Shown piece after piece: positions 44,384-56,812 of a DNA stretch of 64,000 nucleotides. Under the pieces are notes generated by a model. The model was not told the origin of the DNA and did not search any database. It was given only the letters and a program-made list of their open reading frames with translations. The translations under genes were made by a program, and so were the position numbers. Within the stretch, counting starts at the first letter, position 1, and each line of letters starts with the position of its first letter. This DNA is from Euptelea pleiosperma (Eukaryota > Streptophyta > Magnoliopsida > Ranunculales > Eupteleaceae): NCBI GenBank assembly GCA_035048495.1, contig CM068545.1, positions 37,772,225-37,836,224 of the forward strand, read 5' to 3'.

Positions 44384-44800
44384 GAGACCAAGGTTTAAAA
44401 GGGGCCGTTATAACTAATTAACGGATTGTAATTCACAGGACTAAAAATGGATAAAAAAGGGGGGAAATAGTAAAAAAAGAAAAGGGAAGAGTCGTCTACA
44501 AGATGATGAAGAAGGAGTTACAGAGATTTTGGGGATGAGTTTACCTTCGGAAGGAAAACCTGTTGCAGGAGTTTACGTGTTGGAGTAGTTAAGTTGAAGA
44601 GATATGAAGACAAAAGAGTCGGCTCACCTCTCGGCTCGGCGCAATAAATAGGGAAACCTCAAAAGCTCACTTTTAATTCCCAGCCGTTGGATACAAAGAA
44701 ATCAACGGCTTTTAATGACACGTGAAATTGTTGGTGGTTTTGCTGGTGTACAGAGCCCGACCCTTCTTTTATTTATCATTTATCAATTTATATATGAATG
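44384..44800 (+). other. Noncoding sequence beside the TPS fragment
   Basis: It begins with a segment (aaggtttaaaa...gccgtta, about 44390-44470) related in inverse orientation to 16530-16745, so a dispersed repeat borders the captured fragment. A TATA-like caataaatag lies at 44642. No ORF. Confidence 0.45.
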
Positions 44801-46080
44801 GATAAAAGATACTTTAATGCCCATACACAAGAATAAAGGAGGTATACATAACTGTAGAAACTACCATGGTATCAGACCATGAGCTATATTATGAAATTGT
44901 GGGAAAGAGTGATGGAGTAAAGATTAAGGCAAAAAACAAGGATATGAAATTCAATTTGGATTTATGCTAATGAGGCCGAATATCTAGGCAATCTTCTTAG
45001 ACAAATGATGGAAAGGTTCAGGAAAAAATAAAAGAATATCGATATGGTCTTTCTTGACTTATAAAAAATATACGATTAAGTCTAGAGAATAATTTGGTGG
45101 GCATTTGGAAAGAAGGGTCCCCCAAACAGATATATGGGCATTATTAAAGATATGTATGAGAATATAATTAGTGTTAGAATAACTCATGGTGAGAAAAGTA
45201 AGTTTCTAATCACGGTAGGTTTACACCAAGGATTAATAGTCTTAATTCAATACCTATTTACTTTAGTTCTAAATAAAATAACTACTAATATCCACGATGA
45301 GGTCCCTTGGTGTATGTTATTTATAGATGCATAGTATTAGTTGATGAGACTAAGGATAAGGTAAATGCAAAACTAGAATTCTTGAGGGATGCTTTGGAAT
45401 CTAAAGGTTTTAAAATAAGTCAAATTAAGGGAGTATTTGAAATGCAATTTTACTAAGAATGCACATAAAGATGATCCGCCAATTAAAAATGACAACTAGG
45501 AGATACCTCGAAATGACCAATTTTTTTAAATTGTTCACGAGGAATGAGAGATTAAGGAAGATGTTTCCCAAAGAATTAGAGGGCGCGGATAAAGTGAAGA
45601 TGTGTTTTCAGAGTGCTATGTGATTGACGCGTGACAATCAAATTAAAAGGAAAATTCTTAAGACGGCAACAAGACCGACAATGCTTTATGGAGCATAATA
45701 TATATTGGGCATCTAAGTAACATGTTCATAAAATGAGTATAGTTGAGATGGATATGTGGTAAGATAAAATTAGAAATGAACGCATTTGTAAAAATATATG
45801 AGTAGCTCCAATAAGTGACATAATGAGGAAAAGTCACTTGAGGTAGTTTGGTCATGTACAAGAAAGACTAATGACAGTATCAGTGAAAAGGAATGTGCAA
45901 GTCGAAGGGCTTAAAAGGATGAAGGGAAGGTCAAAACAAATGTGGAGTAAGGTTCTGAGGATATTTTAAGAAACTTGCCTTAATAGAAGAGATGACTATA
46001 AATGGGATTAAACAGAAGAACAAGATTCATGCAACTGATCCCATACAGTTGGGAAAAGGATTTTGATGATGGTGATGACC
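44800..46080 (+). pseudogene. RTE-type non-LTR retrotransposon, reverse transcriptase to 3' end, degenerate
   Basis: Fragments in several frames read NCRNYHG, then GIIKDMYENIISVRITHGEK, ITVGLHQG and DEVPWCMLFIDA (45134-45334). They match the RTE pattern (GVIKDMYEG, VGLHQGSALSP, EVPWCMLFADD). The end has DPIQLGKGF followed by a tgatgatggtgatga tail at about 46063-46077, usual for plant RTE elements. Frameshifts are frequent, the Asp of the ADD motif is altered, and the 5' endonuclease part is missing. Confidence 0.8.
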
Positions 46081-46228
46081 TTTAATTAATACATCATTTG
46101 AGTCACATATACCAATATGTATAAGTTCAATTTTGTTGTAAACCTAACGGTTGTAACCGATGGCTGACCGCCTCTTTTCTTGCGTCGGTTACAATATCGC
46201 CATCAATATTGTAACGTCCCAATCAATG

Positions 46229-46250
46229 GCTATATATATATATATATATC
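46229..46250 (+). repeat. AT dinucleotide microsatellite
   Basis: A run of about ten TA units. Neighbouring sequence 46100-46620 has no gene. Confidence 0.85.
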
Positions 46251-46627
46251 AGCACGAATTTGCTCACCTTCTCCCAACGGTTGGTAGGCACGAAAGCTCC
46301 GACAACCGTGAATCAGAGGTGAGCGTGGATCAGCATCTCTTTTACTCAGGTTGGTAGCTTGCATCTCTAAATAAACAGATTGTTTTTTTGTAAGTTCATG
46401 ATAGAAGAAAATTTAGATTATTGGGTACTTCCAAACCCATAATCAAATCAAAACAAAGTTCTTAGAACTTTTACACTCGACCCATCTTGATTCAAAACAC
46501 GAGTGAACTCAAAAATGAATAGAAATTGCATACCTTATTCACCATTGGATTTTGGATCTTTGTTCAATCAAAAACTACCATTTAATTAATTACAAAGCTT
46601 TTTGAAAACTACCATTACAGATTTGGC

Positions 46628-46628
<1 letters not shown>

Positions 46629-46681
<53 letters not shown>
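46629..46681 (+). repeat. CT dinucleotide microsatellite
   Basis: An uninterrupted run of about 26 TC units in AT-rich intergenic DNA. Confidence 0.95.
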
Positions 46682-46685
<4 letters not shown>

Positions 46686-47720
46686 CCTTAATTTCCTTTT
46701 CTTATAGAATGGAAAACAAGAGATTTTTGGTAAATTGGGTTTGTATTTTTCAATCCGTATTTGATTTCCTTTTAGATATTGCTATGGCCCATATTTCATG
46801 CTTATCATTTAAGGCATGTCAGGCCATTAATATTTACTTACTATATATGTTGTTTTTCTTGAAAAGTATACATACCGTGTATTAAAAAAAAGAGTGATGA
46901 TCACATGGGTCGGGCTCTATCAACGCGTCCATGGTACCCATTGTTGGCAACTTTTGATTAGTTGCCAACTCACCTCGGGCTGCGCAGTCAATACTGCAAT
47001 AAATTCTAAAATAGAATAGTTTAACAATTTAAAATTATATTATATTATTTTAACTAATTACAAAGGTTAACTTACCAAAAAAAAAAAAAAATTCCTCTTC
47101 CAAATCTAAACGATGACTTCTTCTTTCTTTTTCGTCTCTTTCCCATAACGTCTTCTTCTTTCTTTCTCTGCACCTCTCTCCAATACCGTCTTCTTCTTTC
47201 TTCTTTGCAACCCGTGGGAGATGCTCCTCCAGAAGATCCTTTGTTGAATAGAAAAATGATCAGAAGATCCTAACCATCCAAGCTACATCAGACTTTTGGC
47301 ATGGAAAGAACATTTCAAATGTTACAAATTGTGGCAAACGTTCATATGATCGGCAAGCTTCTTTTTTTTTATAAACGGATTGGCAACCTTCTTGATTGGC
47401 TATGTTTGGCAATGACTTTGACCCTGCCATGCCCATACCTTACCATGTATGACACTTCTATGCCATGGATATTAGGATATTCCATTATTTATATGACACT
47501 TGAAATCATGGAATAGGGTGAGGTGGTGAAACATATAACCGTTTGGGCCTGCCATTTCAGCTATCAATCTGGATAAGAAATTTGTAGCAAACATGTATAC
47601 TGTAGTGCTGAACAAAAAATGAAACTTTTGTCACATCACAACGCACAATAGAGCCACGTGGCACACTCATAGTGGACACTGACTATATGGATATTTGGCC
47701 AATCACTAGGTGGACCTACA
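46682..47720. other. Intergenic DNA left of element 2
   Basis: No gene is seen. The last 80 bases resemble the repeat at 15050-15180 in inverse orientation, so element 2 inserted in or beside a dispersed repeat. Confidence 0.4.
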
Positions 47721-49248
47721 TGTAAAGAATAATTTCTTATTCTAGTTTTGGCAAAGATTCCGTGTGACATAAACATTCCTGTAACCGTTCCTACGAGTAC
47801 TAGTGTAGTTTCGAAGTTTTCGTGCTACGCATTCTTCGCCGACTACATGAAGACTAAAAGATGAAGATCGCAAGAATCAGACGATTGACGACATAAGTCA
47901 TCTAAGTAACTGCTTCTCGCCTGTTAAAGATCACGTACGCTTGCATAGGAAGGTAAGAGACTTAGTGACTATAGGAATAGGATATTAAAAATCTAATTAC
48001 TGGTTGAACTAAGTCAAAGAACTAACCATAGTCATTTCATGCAAAGAGAAATAAATATATTGATTAAGGGAAGCCAATCGATTGGACATGCATGTACAAT
48101 CGATTGGACTGTGACAATCAATCGATTGGACTCTACAAGACAAAATTTCCAGAGTACAATCAATTGGACTGTGAAAACCAATCGATTAGACCATACGGGA
48201 ATCGATTGGACCCTAAGTACAATCGATTGCTTTTACGAACAAAAATCCATCCATACAGTACAATCGATTGGACTCAATGTACAATCGATTGGACTGGAGT
48301 ACAATCGATTGGACCAAGTGTACAATCGATTGGACTTTGCAGAATGTGTCAATTTCAGATCCGATTTTTGTGATTCCTTATCCCCACGTCTGGCACGACC
48401 TAGGGGTTTAATACTTCTATAAATAGAGCACTCTTGAGCTATACAAAATACACAACAAGAGATAAAAGAGTAAGCTTTCTATTTAGAGAACAGTCCTTGT
48501 TTAGAAGGGAAAAGCCATAGCTTCCATTATTCATCTTGTGAGGTTTTCTCTTCCATAGATCAAAGCTGAGAGCTTGATTCGACTTTGCCTAGATTTTTCA
48601 GTTAATATCTTAACCTAGTATCCAGAGAAGTACCAGTGTGACTCAACACTCTTGAGCAACTATAGGGTTCAGGGTGTACTGAATCATTTACCTTCAGTAG
48701 AGACTATCGTGTGAGAAATAAGATCGGGGTGTACTGATCGAAGGTAGGTTTGGAGAGTATCAAACTAAACAAGCGGCAAAGGCTTCATAATTGAGGGCGC
48801 GTGTGGATTCGTAGTGTGGAGCCAGATGATGTGAACACATCGATAGTGGGCCTTGGCTAAGGTTGGAAGCTGCATTTGCAACGGTGCCGCGTATGTAACT
48901 TTTGTAACTCATAATTTTTCTATTAGTGATACTTTCCGTCTAGACTTAGTCTCGTGGTTTTTACTTGGCTAAGGTTTCTACGTAAAAACTCTTTGTCTTG
49001 TGGATTGTTTGATTGTTGTTCTGCTAATTGTTTTGATTAAATCAAACGACAAAAATACAATATACCACAGGAGGTATATTTGATTTGAGTCGATTGAGAT
49101 AATCCATTTATCAATCAACCGATGCATGCGAGTTTATCACCTTACCTAGACTAGTAATATTGTGTTAGGTTAGTTTAATTTTTAATACCTAATCACCCCC
49201 TCCCCTTCTAGGTATTCTTGAGTAAAAGAGAACAGACCGGTTATTTCA
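47721..49248 (+). repeat. 5' LTR of element 2
   Basis: It starts TGTAAAG and ends TTTCA (1528 bp), and matches the LTRs of elements A and 1 in order: conserved U3 start, palindrome cluster 48074-48333, TATA-like tctataaatag near 48416, R-U5 and end motif. The ORFs 48039-48422 and 48092-48373 are translations of the palindromes. Confidence 0.85.
48074..48333. promoter_or_regulatory. Palindrome cluster in the element 2 LTR
   Basis: About 12 copies of (C/A)CAATCGATTGGAC or near variants lie in 260 bp, ending 80 bp before the TATA-like sequence. Confidence 0.8.
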
Positions 49249-49250
49249 AT

Positions 49251-49261
49251 TGGTATCAGAG
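49251..49261 (+). other. Primer binding site of element 2
   Basis: TGGTATCAGAG lies two bases after the LTR end, as in element 1. Confidence 0.85.
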
Positions 49262-49327
49262 CAAAGTTACTCTGAATAGGTTTAATCACCTGAGTAAGAT
49301 TCTTCTCATCTTGTCCTATCTTTTAAG

Positions 49328-49842
49328 ATGAATACAGAGATTGTCACAGACAGGAGTTTGAATAACTCTGTCCTTGAATATGACTATCTAAATACAATTT
49401 ATCAGAAACTGCGTTTAGAAAGTCTGAAATTGGTCAACGAAAATAAACTCTTAACTATGCAAATGGAGAAAATGGATCGTGCGAATGTTTCTCTAGATTT
49501 GGCCAATATTGAACTCACTAATGAGAAGAGACAGTGAGAAGAAGAGAAGAAGACTCTTCTAATAAAAAACAAGTTTTTGAAATTAAGTTTCACAATTGTT
49601 TGAAAAACAAAAAATCTCTAAAGATAAAATTAATCAAAAATTCTGATAATGTTAAATCTAAAAATTTTGATACTCAACATGGTAATCATAAGAATAATGT
49701 GAAACTTACCTGTTCTAAAGAAGAATCTATGGCAAGGAAATTCAAACAAATTGAATTTATTGGTCATCGTAAATCCAGGCTGAGTGAGTTTTACATGAAA
49801 TCTAATGATTTAAAGAAAGAGATTTCAAATTTTTTGATTTGA
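49328..49842 (+). pseudogene. Truncated gag of element 2 (coiled-coil part)
   Basis: The frame starting at 49328 (YQKLRLESLKLVNENKLL) resembles the Leu/Glu/Lys-rich coiled coil of the element 1 gag. It stops at 49537 and goes on in another frame to 49842. The capsid region and both zinc knuckles are missing, so an internal deletion removed most of gag. Confidence 0.6.
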
Positions 49843-49959
49843 GAAAAACTCTATATGCTAATCTTATTGCTAAGAATCAATGGATCAGAATAACAAAAGG
49901 ATTAATAATCTTCTTTTTCCCAAACAAGTGGCAAAAATTGTTAAATCACTTTCCAAGTA

Positions 49960-51483
49960 TAAGACCATTTGAGTGAGAAAGGATGATAAAAAATATCTTA
50001 TGCTTTATTCTACTTTCGAAGTTCTAAATAACAACAAATGGTATTTTGACGGTGGTTGTTCTAGGCACATGACTGGTGATAAGTTTGGGAGTGTGACTTT
50101 TGGAGATAGAAGTATGGCTAAAGTTATTGATCGGGGAACTATTCAAGCCCCAGGCATTCCTAAGCTTGATAATGTTCTTTATGTCGAATGACTTAAAGCA
50201 AATCTTCTCAGCATAAGTCAAATATGTGATGATAATCATACAGTTAAATTCACTAGCCAAGGATATGATGTTATTGATGAATATGGCAAATATGGTATGA
50301 GAGGATCAAGGACCTCTGAAAATTGTTATATTATAGGAAGAAATCCTAAAATCATTTGCAATTATGCTAAATTTGATGATTTTGACTTATGGTACCAAAG
50401 ACTAGGTCACATAAACCAAAAGAACTTAGTTAAAATCACTAATAAAGAAATAGTGAGAGGTGTACCCAAATTGGGAAAACCTACTGGCACTATTTGTGGG
50501 GGCATGCCAAATTGGCAAACAAATCAATAGCTCTCACAAAAAGGAAAATTATTGTGCTACTTCCAAGGTTCTTAATCTGATTCACATAGATCTTTTGGGG
50601 CCAATGAGAGCTGAAAGTTTGGGAGGAAAAAGATACATTCTTGTCATGGTAAATGATTATTCTAGACTTACTTTGATTGCTTTTCTAATAGAAAAATCTG
50701 ATGCCTTCGAAGAATATAAAAAAATATGGCAAAAGATTCAAAATGAGAAAGGTTACAGTATAGTCGGGATCCAAACTGACCACGGAGGAGAATTTGAAGA
50801 TTCTCAGTTCACTGAATACTGTGATGCCATTGGCATTAAACCTGAATTTTCTGCACCTATTACACCACAACAGAATGGAGTGATAAAAAGAAATAATAGG
50901 GTGATTCAGGAAATGGCCCGGGTTATGCTTCACAGTAAAACTTTAACTCAAAATTTATGGGTTGAAGCAGTTAATACTGCTTGTCATACTCTTAATAAGG
51001 TATATTTGAGACCAGGAACTTTGAACACTTCTTATGAAATCTGATCTAGTAAAAAACATAATGTCAAATATTTCAGAGTTTTTGAGAGTAAATGTTATAT
51101 TCTTAGAGATAGAGAATCTCTAAGAAAATTTGACAAAAGAGGAGATGAAGAATTTTTCTAGGTTACTCTACTAATAGTAGAGCATATCATGTTCTCAATC
51201 AGAGAACTAGAGCTATTATGGAATCTATTAATGTGGTTATTGATGATTTGAATATTGATAGAATTCATTCCCAAGATGACAATCATGAAGATATTTGTCA
51301 AGGAGTTGAAAGCATTCAACTAACTCCTTCTTCCAGTGATCCACATGTTGAAAAATCTCTTCCCTTATGGGTTAAGAAAAATCATCCTAGTGGTGATATC
51401 ATTGGAGATGTTGATAGTAGAGTCCAAACCAGAAGACAAATTGAAAATGTTATTAATTTTGTTTGTTATACTTCTCAAATATA
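49960..51483 (+). pseudogene. Protease and integrase region of element 2 (Copia pol, first part)
   Basis: WYFDGGCSRHMTGD (about 50040) is the Copia protease active site with DSG changed to DGG. FDLWYQRLGHINQKNL (gag_pre-integrase) follows, and then the integrase core HIDLLGP, TDHGGEFEDSQF and PQQNGVIKRNNR. The first two Asp residues are present, but the catalytic Glu of the usual VERKNR is Lys. A TGA at 50189, a frameshift near 50510, and stops at 51042 and after 51160 break the frame. The link region continues to the solo LTR insertion. It would have processed and inserted the element DNA; it is inactive. Confidence 0.88.
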
Positions 51484-51531
51484 ACTCAAAAATATTACCG
51501 AAGCTCTTACTGATGAAAATTGGATTATTGT

Positions 51532-53107
51532 TGAAATTCCATCAGTCCGTTCTCTTTAACTTAATATACCTAGAAGGGGAGGTTGATTAGGTATTTAAAA
51601 TTAAATATACCTTTACAGTTTTACTGGTCTATGGTATGGAGATAAAATCTCATGTCTTGGTTGTTTGAAAAGGATTATTACAACCAACTCAAATTAAATA
51701 TACCTCCATGGTATATTGTCTTTTTGTCGTTTGATCTAATCAAGATATAATGCAGAATACAAACAAATAATCACACAAGACAATATATTTTTACGTGGAA
51801 ACCTTAGCCAAGAAAAAACCATGGGACCACGTCCAAAAGGAAAGTATCGCTAACTGAAAAATTAAACGAAACAAAGGTTACCTACGCAGCACCGTTGCAA
51901 ATACAGCATCTAACCTTAGCCAATGCCCACTGCCGATGCGTCCACGTCCTCTGAGTCAACGCCACGAATCCACGCACTCCCTTCCAGCCAAGAAGCCTTA
52001 TCCGCTTGTTCAGTTTGGTACACCCCAAACCTACCTTCGACCGGCTCCTTTGATTTTAATTCTCAACACTTCCGCCTTTGCAGAAGGTGAAGGATTCAGT
52101 ACACCCTGAACCCCAAGTTGCTCAAAAGGTGTTTGAGTCACACTAGTACTCTCAGGCTTACTAGGTTAAATATAGAAGTGGAAAACCTAGGCTGAGTAAA
52201 GATCAAGCTCTTGGCTTTGATTGAGAAGAGAACAAGCTCACAAGATGTGAATGTAAATAAGCTTCTTGCTCTTCAAAATGGGCACTCTACTAAATATAGC
52301 CTTTGCTTATCTCTCTTGAAGATTGAGTCACTCTGTGTCTCTGTGTGTGATTAGAGAAGGCATATAGGGGTTATATTTATAGAATACCAAGACCCCGAGT
52401 CGTGTGGAACGTGGGATAATGGAACCATGAATTTTGGATCTGAAAAAACTGATTCTGTTCAAAGTCCAATCGATTGGGCCATGTCCAATCGATTGGGCTC
52501 AAAGAGTTTTCTATTCCGAAGGCATCAATCGATTGCACAGGATTTTCTAATCGATTTGACATTTATAACTTTCTGTCTTGAAGGCTCCAATCGATTAATC
52601 AGAGTCTCCAATCGATTTGACATTTATAACTTTCTGTCTCGAAGGCTCCAATTGATTAATCAGAGTCTCCAATCGATTTGACTCAAAGATTTCTGTCCCG
52701 TATTCTCCAATCAATTACACAGTGTCTCCAATCAATTGGGCTATGTCCAATCGATTGGGGACACATGTCCAATCGATTGGACTTTCCCACTAGTCAATAA
52801 AATTGACTTTAACTCGGGTCTGACCATTATATTTTGTTCATTTTAATCAACTCCTATGGCCACTAAGTCACATACCTTCCTAATCGAGCGTACACGATTG
52901 TTAACTGACAAATCAGCAGTTACTCAAATGACTCATGTCGTCAACCATTTGATTCTTGCTGTCTCTGTCTTTTAGTCTTCACGTAGTTAGCAAAGTATGC
53001 ATACCACGACATCTTTACGCTACACTTGTGCTCGTAGGAACAGTTACAAGAATATTTTTATGTCAAATAGAATCTTTGCCAAATTAAATATGAAAATATT
53101 CCTTACA
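51532..53107 (-). mobile_element. Solo LTR of the same Copia family, nested in pol of element 2
   Basis: In reverse orientation this 1576-bp block matches the LTRs of element 1 (inverted start TGAAATTCC, end CCTTACA). It is flanked by attgt (51527-51531) and agtgt (53108-53112), a 5-bp target duplication with one mismatch. Removing it restores the DENWI..MQEEL junction expected between integrase and reverse transcriptase. No interior sequence remains, so the LTRs of a full element have recombined. Confidence 0.9.
52466..52780. promoter_or_regulatory. Palindrome cluster in the solo LTR
   Basis: Exact CCAATCGATTGG at 52466, 52485, about 52747 and 52769, plus about eight variants (CCAATCGATTAATC, CCAATCGATTTGAC). 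Confidence 0.8.
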
Positions 53108-53112
53108 AGTGT

Positions 53113-54105
53113 CATGCAAGAGGAACTAAGCCAATTCACTAAAATAATGTTTGGTATTAGTGCCCAAACCTAAAGATACTAATGTTACTAGCACCAAATG
53201 GACTTACAAGAATAAATCTGATGAGAGTGGTATAGTTGTCAGAAATAAAGCCAAACTTGTAGCTCAAGGCTACACTCAAATAGAATGTATTAATTTTGAT
53301 GAAACTTTTGCCCCAGCAACTAGACTGGAATCTATTCGCATCTTGCTTGCTACTGCATGTCATCTTAAATTCAATTTTTTTAGATGGATGTGAAAAGTGC
53401 TTTTTTAAATGATGTTCTTCAAGAAGAAGTGTATGTGGAACAACCCAAAGAGTTTGAGGATCCTAAATCTCTTAATCAAGTATATCATCTTAAAAAGGCT
53501 CTCTATAGTTTAAAACAAGCTCCTGGGGCTTGGTATGAGAGATTGACCACTTTCTTATCAATCAAGGATTTATCAGAGGAGAAGTAGACAAGACTTTATT
53601 TGTTAAAACTATTAAGTAAATTTATGTGATTGCTCAAATTTATGTTGATGACATTGTCTTTAGATCCACATCTTCATGCTCACATATTTTCTGAACAAAT
53701 GCAAAAGGAATTTGAAATGAGTATGGTTGATGAACTAAGTTATTTTCTTAAACAGATGGACGATGAAATTTTTATTTCTCAATCTAAATATAGCAGACTT
53801 ATTTAAGAAATTTGGTATGGAATCAGCTAAACATCATCGTACTCCAATGAGTACTACTAATAAGCTGAACAGAGAGATTGAAGGAAATGATGTTAAATAG
53901 ACTCTGTATAGAAGCATGATTGGAAGCTTATTATATCTCACTGCAAGTCGTCCTGATATTTCCTTTAGTGTTGGTGCATGTGCTAGATTATCACCTTGGA
54001 GCATGTCCCTACAGAGAATCAATTAGGTGATATTTTTACAAAACCTCTGGATGTCGTAAGATTCGAATTTCTTCGTAAATCTATCGGTATCAATTTGATT
54101 GATTA
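53113..54105 (+). pseudogene. Reverse transcriptase and RNase H remnant of element 2
   Basis: The reading MQEEL..FTK, then [57 protein letters not shown] and [15 protein letters not shown] is classic Copia reverse transcriptase. The catalytic YVDDIVF follows at about 53640. RNase H is mostly deleted: SRPDISFSVGACARL is followed soon by PTENQLGDIFTKPLD, with about 150 residues missing. The frame ends FLRKSIGINLID near 54105. Several frameshifts and stops are present. Confidence 0.9.
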
Positions 54106-55490
54106 ATTGATTCATTTTTTTATTTTTTTATTGCATTCATGGTAATCTGGTTGATTGGCACTGATTATGAAAATTCTAGAATCAGAACTTACCAAAGGTA
54201 TAATCAAGATTATGTCATAATGATAAAAATTCTTTCAATTATTTGTAATGATTAGTCTATTGTACTATTTCGCAGTCAGTTGATAAACTTAACACTTGTG
54301 ACTTGTGTTTCACATACTACACATTGACTGGTTTTTCTTAAGGACTAGACGTGATTTCAGTAATTTCTCTAGTAAATATTTCAGGAATAAAGAATAAACT
54401 TCTACTAGACATGACTTCAATTTAGTAGTGTTTCTGCCTTCAGTTGATTTCGAAACTCCACTATAATTGACTGTTGGCTTCCCAATTTGAGCTATTACAT
54501 CTAAGAAAACAGCTACTTCCAAAACTTAGAGTGAAAGCCATCTATATGGCCCTGTTTGAAATTGAATTTTGATTCTTATTGCTGTAGAAAAGAGCTACCT
54601 ACAAGAAAAGTGAAAGCTACCAATTTTTCTTTTTTAAAGGATGAAAAATAGTTAAATTTGTTAGAAAAATTCTTATCCTATTAGCAAATACGCCTATAAA
54701 AATTATATAAGGATTATGTGAAAACCCCAAATAGTTCTAATGAAGATTTCATATCTAGATACAGGACACCTCCGAGATTTCTAGAATGTGTTTCTTGAGA
54801 TTTTACTAGAATTGTCTATCTTGTCTTATTAAGATTACGAAGTCAATTCACTATCCACTACAAGTTCTATAGAGAATGAATTTCTTAATGTCAGTGACAG
54901 TATTTTTAATTATGACTTTTCTGACGAATACCCAAAAATTATTTGTCTCTCATGATCTTATTAGACTCATATCTTACATTAGTTCACAGTTCTAGGTCAT
55001 TCTATATCAGTTCTCATCAACCAAGGTTTCAATAAGCATTCATATTTTTTCTTTATTTTCAAAAGAATTTCTATCAACTAATGGAACTCGATTCTTCTAA
55101 ATTGTTATTCTTTGTATCGACTCTCCAAGGTATCATCTAATCTGAAAGTTTCTCATTATCCGATTTACAGATGTTAATGGTGTTACCATACTTGTTGATA
55201 GATATATTCTTTTGCACGTGTTCTTCATGATGATATCCAATGCATGCTAGTTGATATTCGCTCAAAAGTGCTTATTTTAAGTAATTATTATTTTAGCGTT
55301 ATCACACTCTCCTACGTAAAATTATTATATTTATTCACTTTTCTACATAAAAGTTTTTTCCATTGCATAGAACACATTTTTCTGGTCAAAATGGTATAAT
55401 TGCATGCATTCATACGCATTTATTTGACCTACATACGAAGCAGTTTTGTAGAATTCTCATTACACGATTTTTCTATCGTAGAAGCACTAT
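54106..55490 (+). other. 3' noncoding region of element 2
   Basis: The 54440-54650 part matches 4540-4745 in element 1, and 55220-55260 matches 7125-7170. There is no additional ORF here and no 3' LTR, so the element is truncated or its right LTR was lost. The boundary near 55490 is approximate. Confidence 0.65.
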
Positions 55491-55987
55491 TGGACAATTG
55501 TGATGGAATACGGGCCCACAACTGACTGCTAGAGCCTTTGATCAAAGCGTAGAGAGCCAGTGGACTTATACAAGAAGATATAAGCCCAGAGTGGGAAGAG
55601 TCAGAGAGTCGAAAAAGCCTGAGAGGAAATCAAGAGAGAAGGAGAGCTAAGCACCACGAAACGAGATTAAGGAGTATAAAGCTCAATCAACCGACACAAG
55701 ATGAAGACTTGACCCATTGGTGAAGCATGCAGAAGACCAAGTCAAAGACCAGGGTTCAAGACCATCTACTAGCATTTTTCTGTAATTTTATAATATTTTC
55801 TCTCTCCTCTCTCTAGATCATCATTCTCTCTCTGCTCACTGATCCCAATCATCAGATCCTCTCTCCCCACTCAATCCTACGGCCTACCCTGGCCGATCTC
55901 TGTTATTATCCAGACTATCTTCTTAGTCGATCTGTTTAAGTATGGATCCCCGATCCTTTGATCCATTCTCTTATAGATTCCCTAGTT
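55491..55987 (+). other. Unassigned leader- or LTR-like sequence
   Basis: The stretch has CT-rich runs (55798-55880) and resembles retroelement leader DNA, but has no recognisable borders or ORF. Confidence 0.35.
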
Positions 55988-56259
55988 GACATGTGGCAGG
56001 CTTAGAATTGACCAGTGGCCCACCGACATTGTCACATGAACCCATTATTCCTCTGGCCCATTGCACTCTGAACCCACGATTTTGTTGTGGCCCGCAGCCC
56101 ATAAAAATCATGGCCCACCATTTAGTGGACCCCGAGATTTTAAAATGCTTTAAATTAATTTTTAAAAATGAAAAAAGGGGGGGTCCACTAAATGGGGAAA
56201 TCCCCCAAAGAAAAGAAGTTTTCTTTTAAAAAAAATATATATATATATGCTAGGATAGA

Positions 56260-56606
56260 ATGACTAATGGAATTCTTACTAATGGACGTGGGGCCCACAT
56301 GCGGATGAGTTAAGGGATGATTTTTGGTGATAATATTCCTCTCAATGTAGATATCAACCACACAAAAAATCAGCCCATTCCAACATTTATATCCTTGTGA
56401 AAAGTAGATTGCAAATTGAAAAACTTTGGACCATCCATTTTCACTGTTAAATTTAGATCCGTATTTGGTAGGGTTAGAAGTTTTAAAAATTATTGATTTT
56501 TGGTGAGGGTGATCTCTATGGTGAGGAGATCACCCTCACCAAAAATCATCCCTTAACTCATCCGCATGTTGGCCCCACGTCCATTAGTAAGAATTCCATT
56601 AGTCAT
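56260..56606. mobile_element. MITE with TIRs of about 74 bp
   Basis: The left end, atgactaatggaattctta followed by ctaatggacgtggggccc, is repeated in inverse at the right end, through gagttaaggg and tttttggtga. The interior is noncoding. It shares its subterminal ggggcccacatg...gagttaaggg...tttttggtga block with the element at 26912-27237. A target duplication is not clear. Confidence 0.75.
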
Positions 56607-56812
56607 AAATATACATATATATATATATTTCAAAAAAATCCCATTTTCCATTAAAGGAAAGTGGGAGGTCTTATAAAGGAGATGAGAAGGGTTCGTTTGA
56701 ACCCTAATCCCTCTCCCATCTTCTCCTCTCCTTCCCCAAAACACCCCCTCCCCCCCACGTTTTCCCCCTTCTCTTTCTACTTCTTTCTCCTTCTTCTCTT
56801 TTTCTTCTCGCC

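Noticed and set aside
44752..46921. Inverted pair agagcccgaccc / gggtcgggctct as TIRs of a larger element
   Set aside because: Only 12 bp match, no target duplication and no further terminal similarity.
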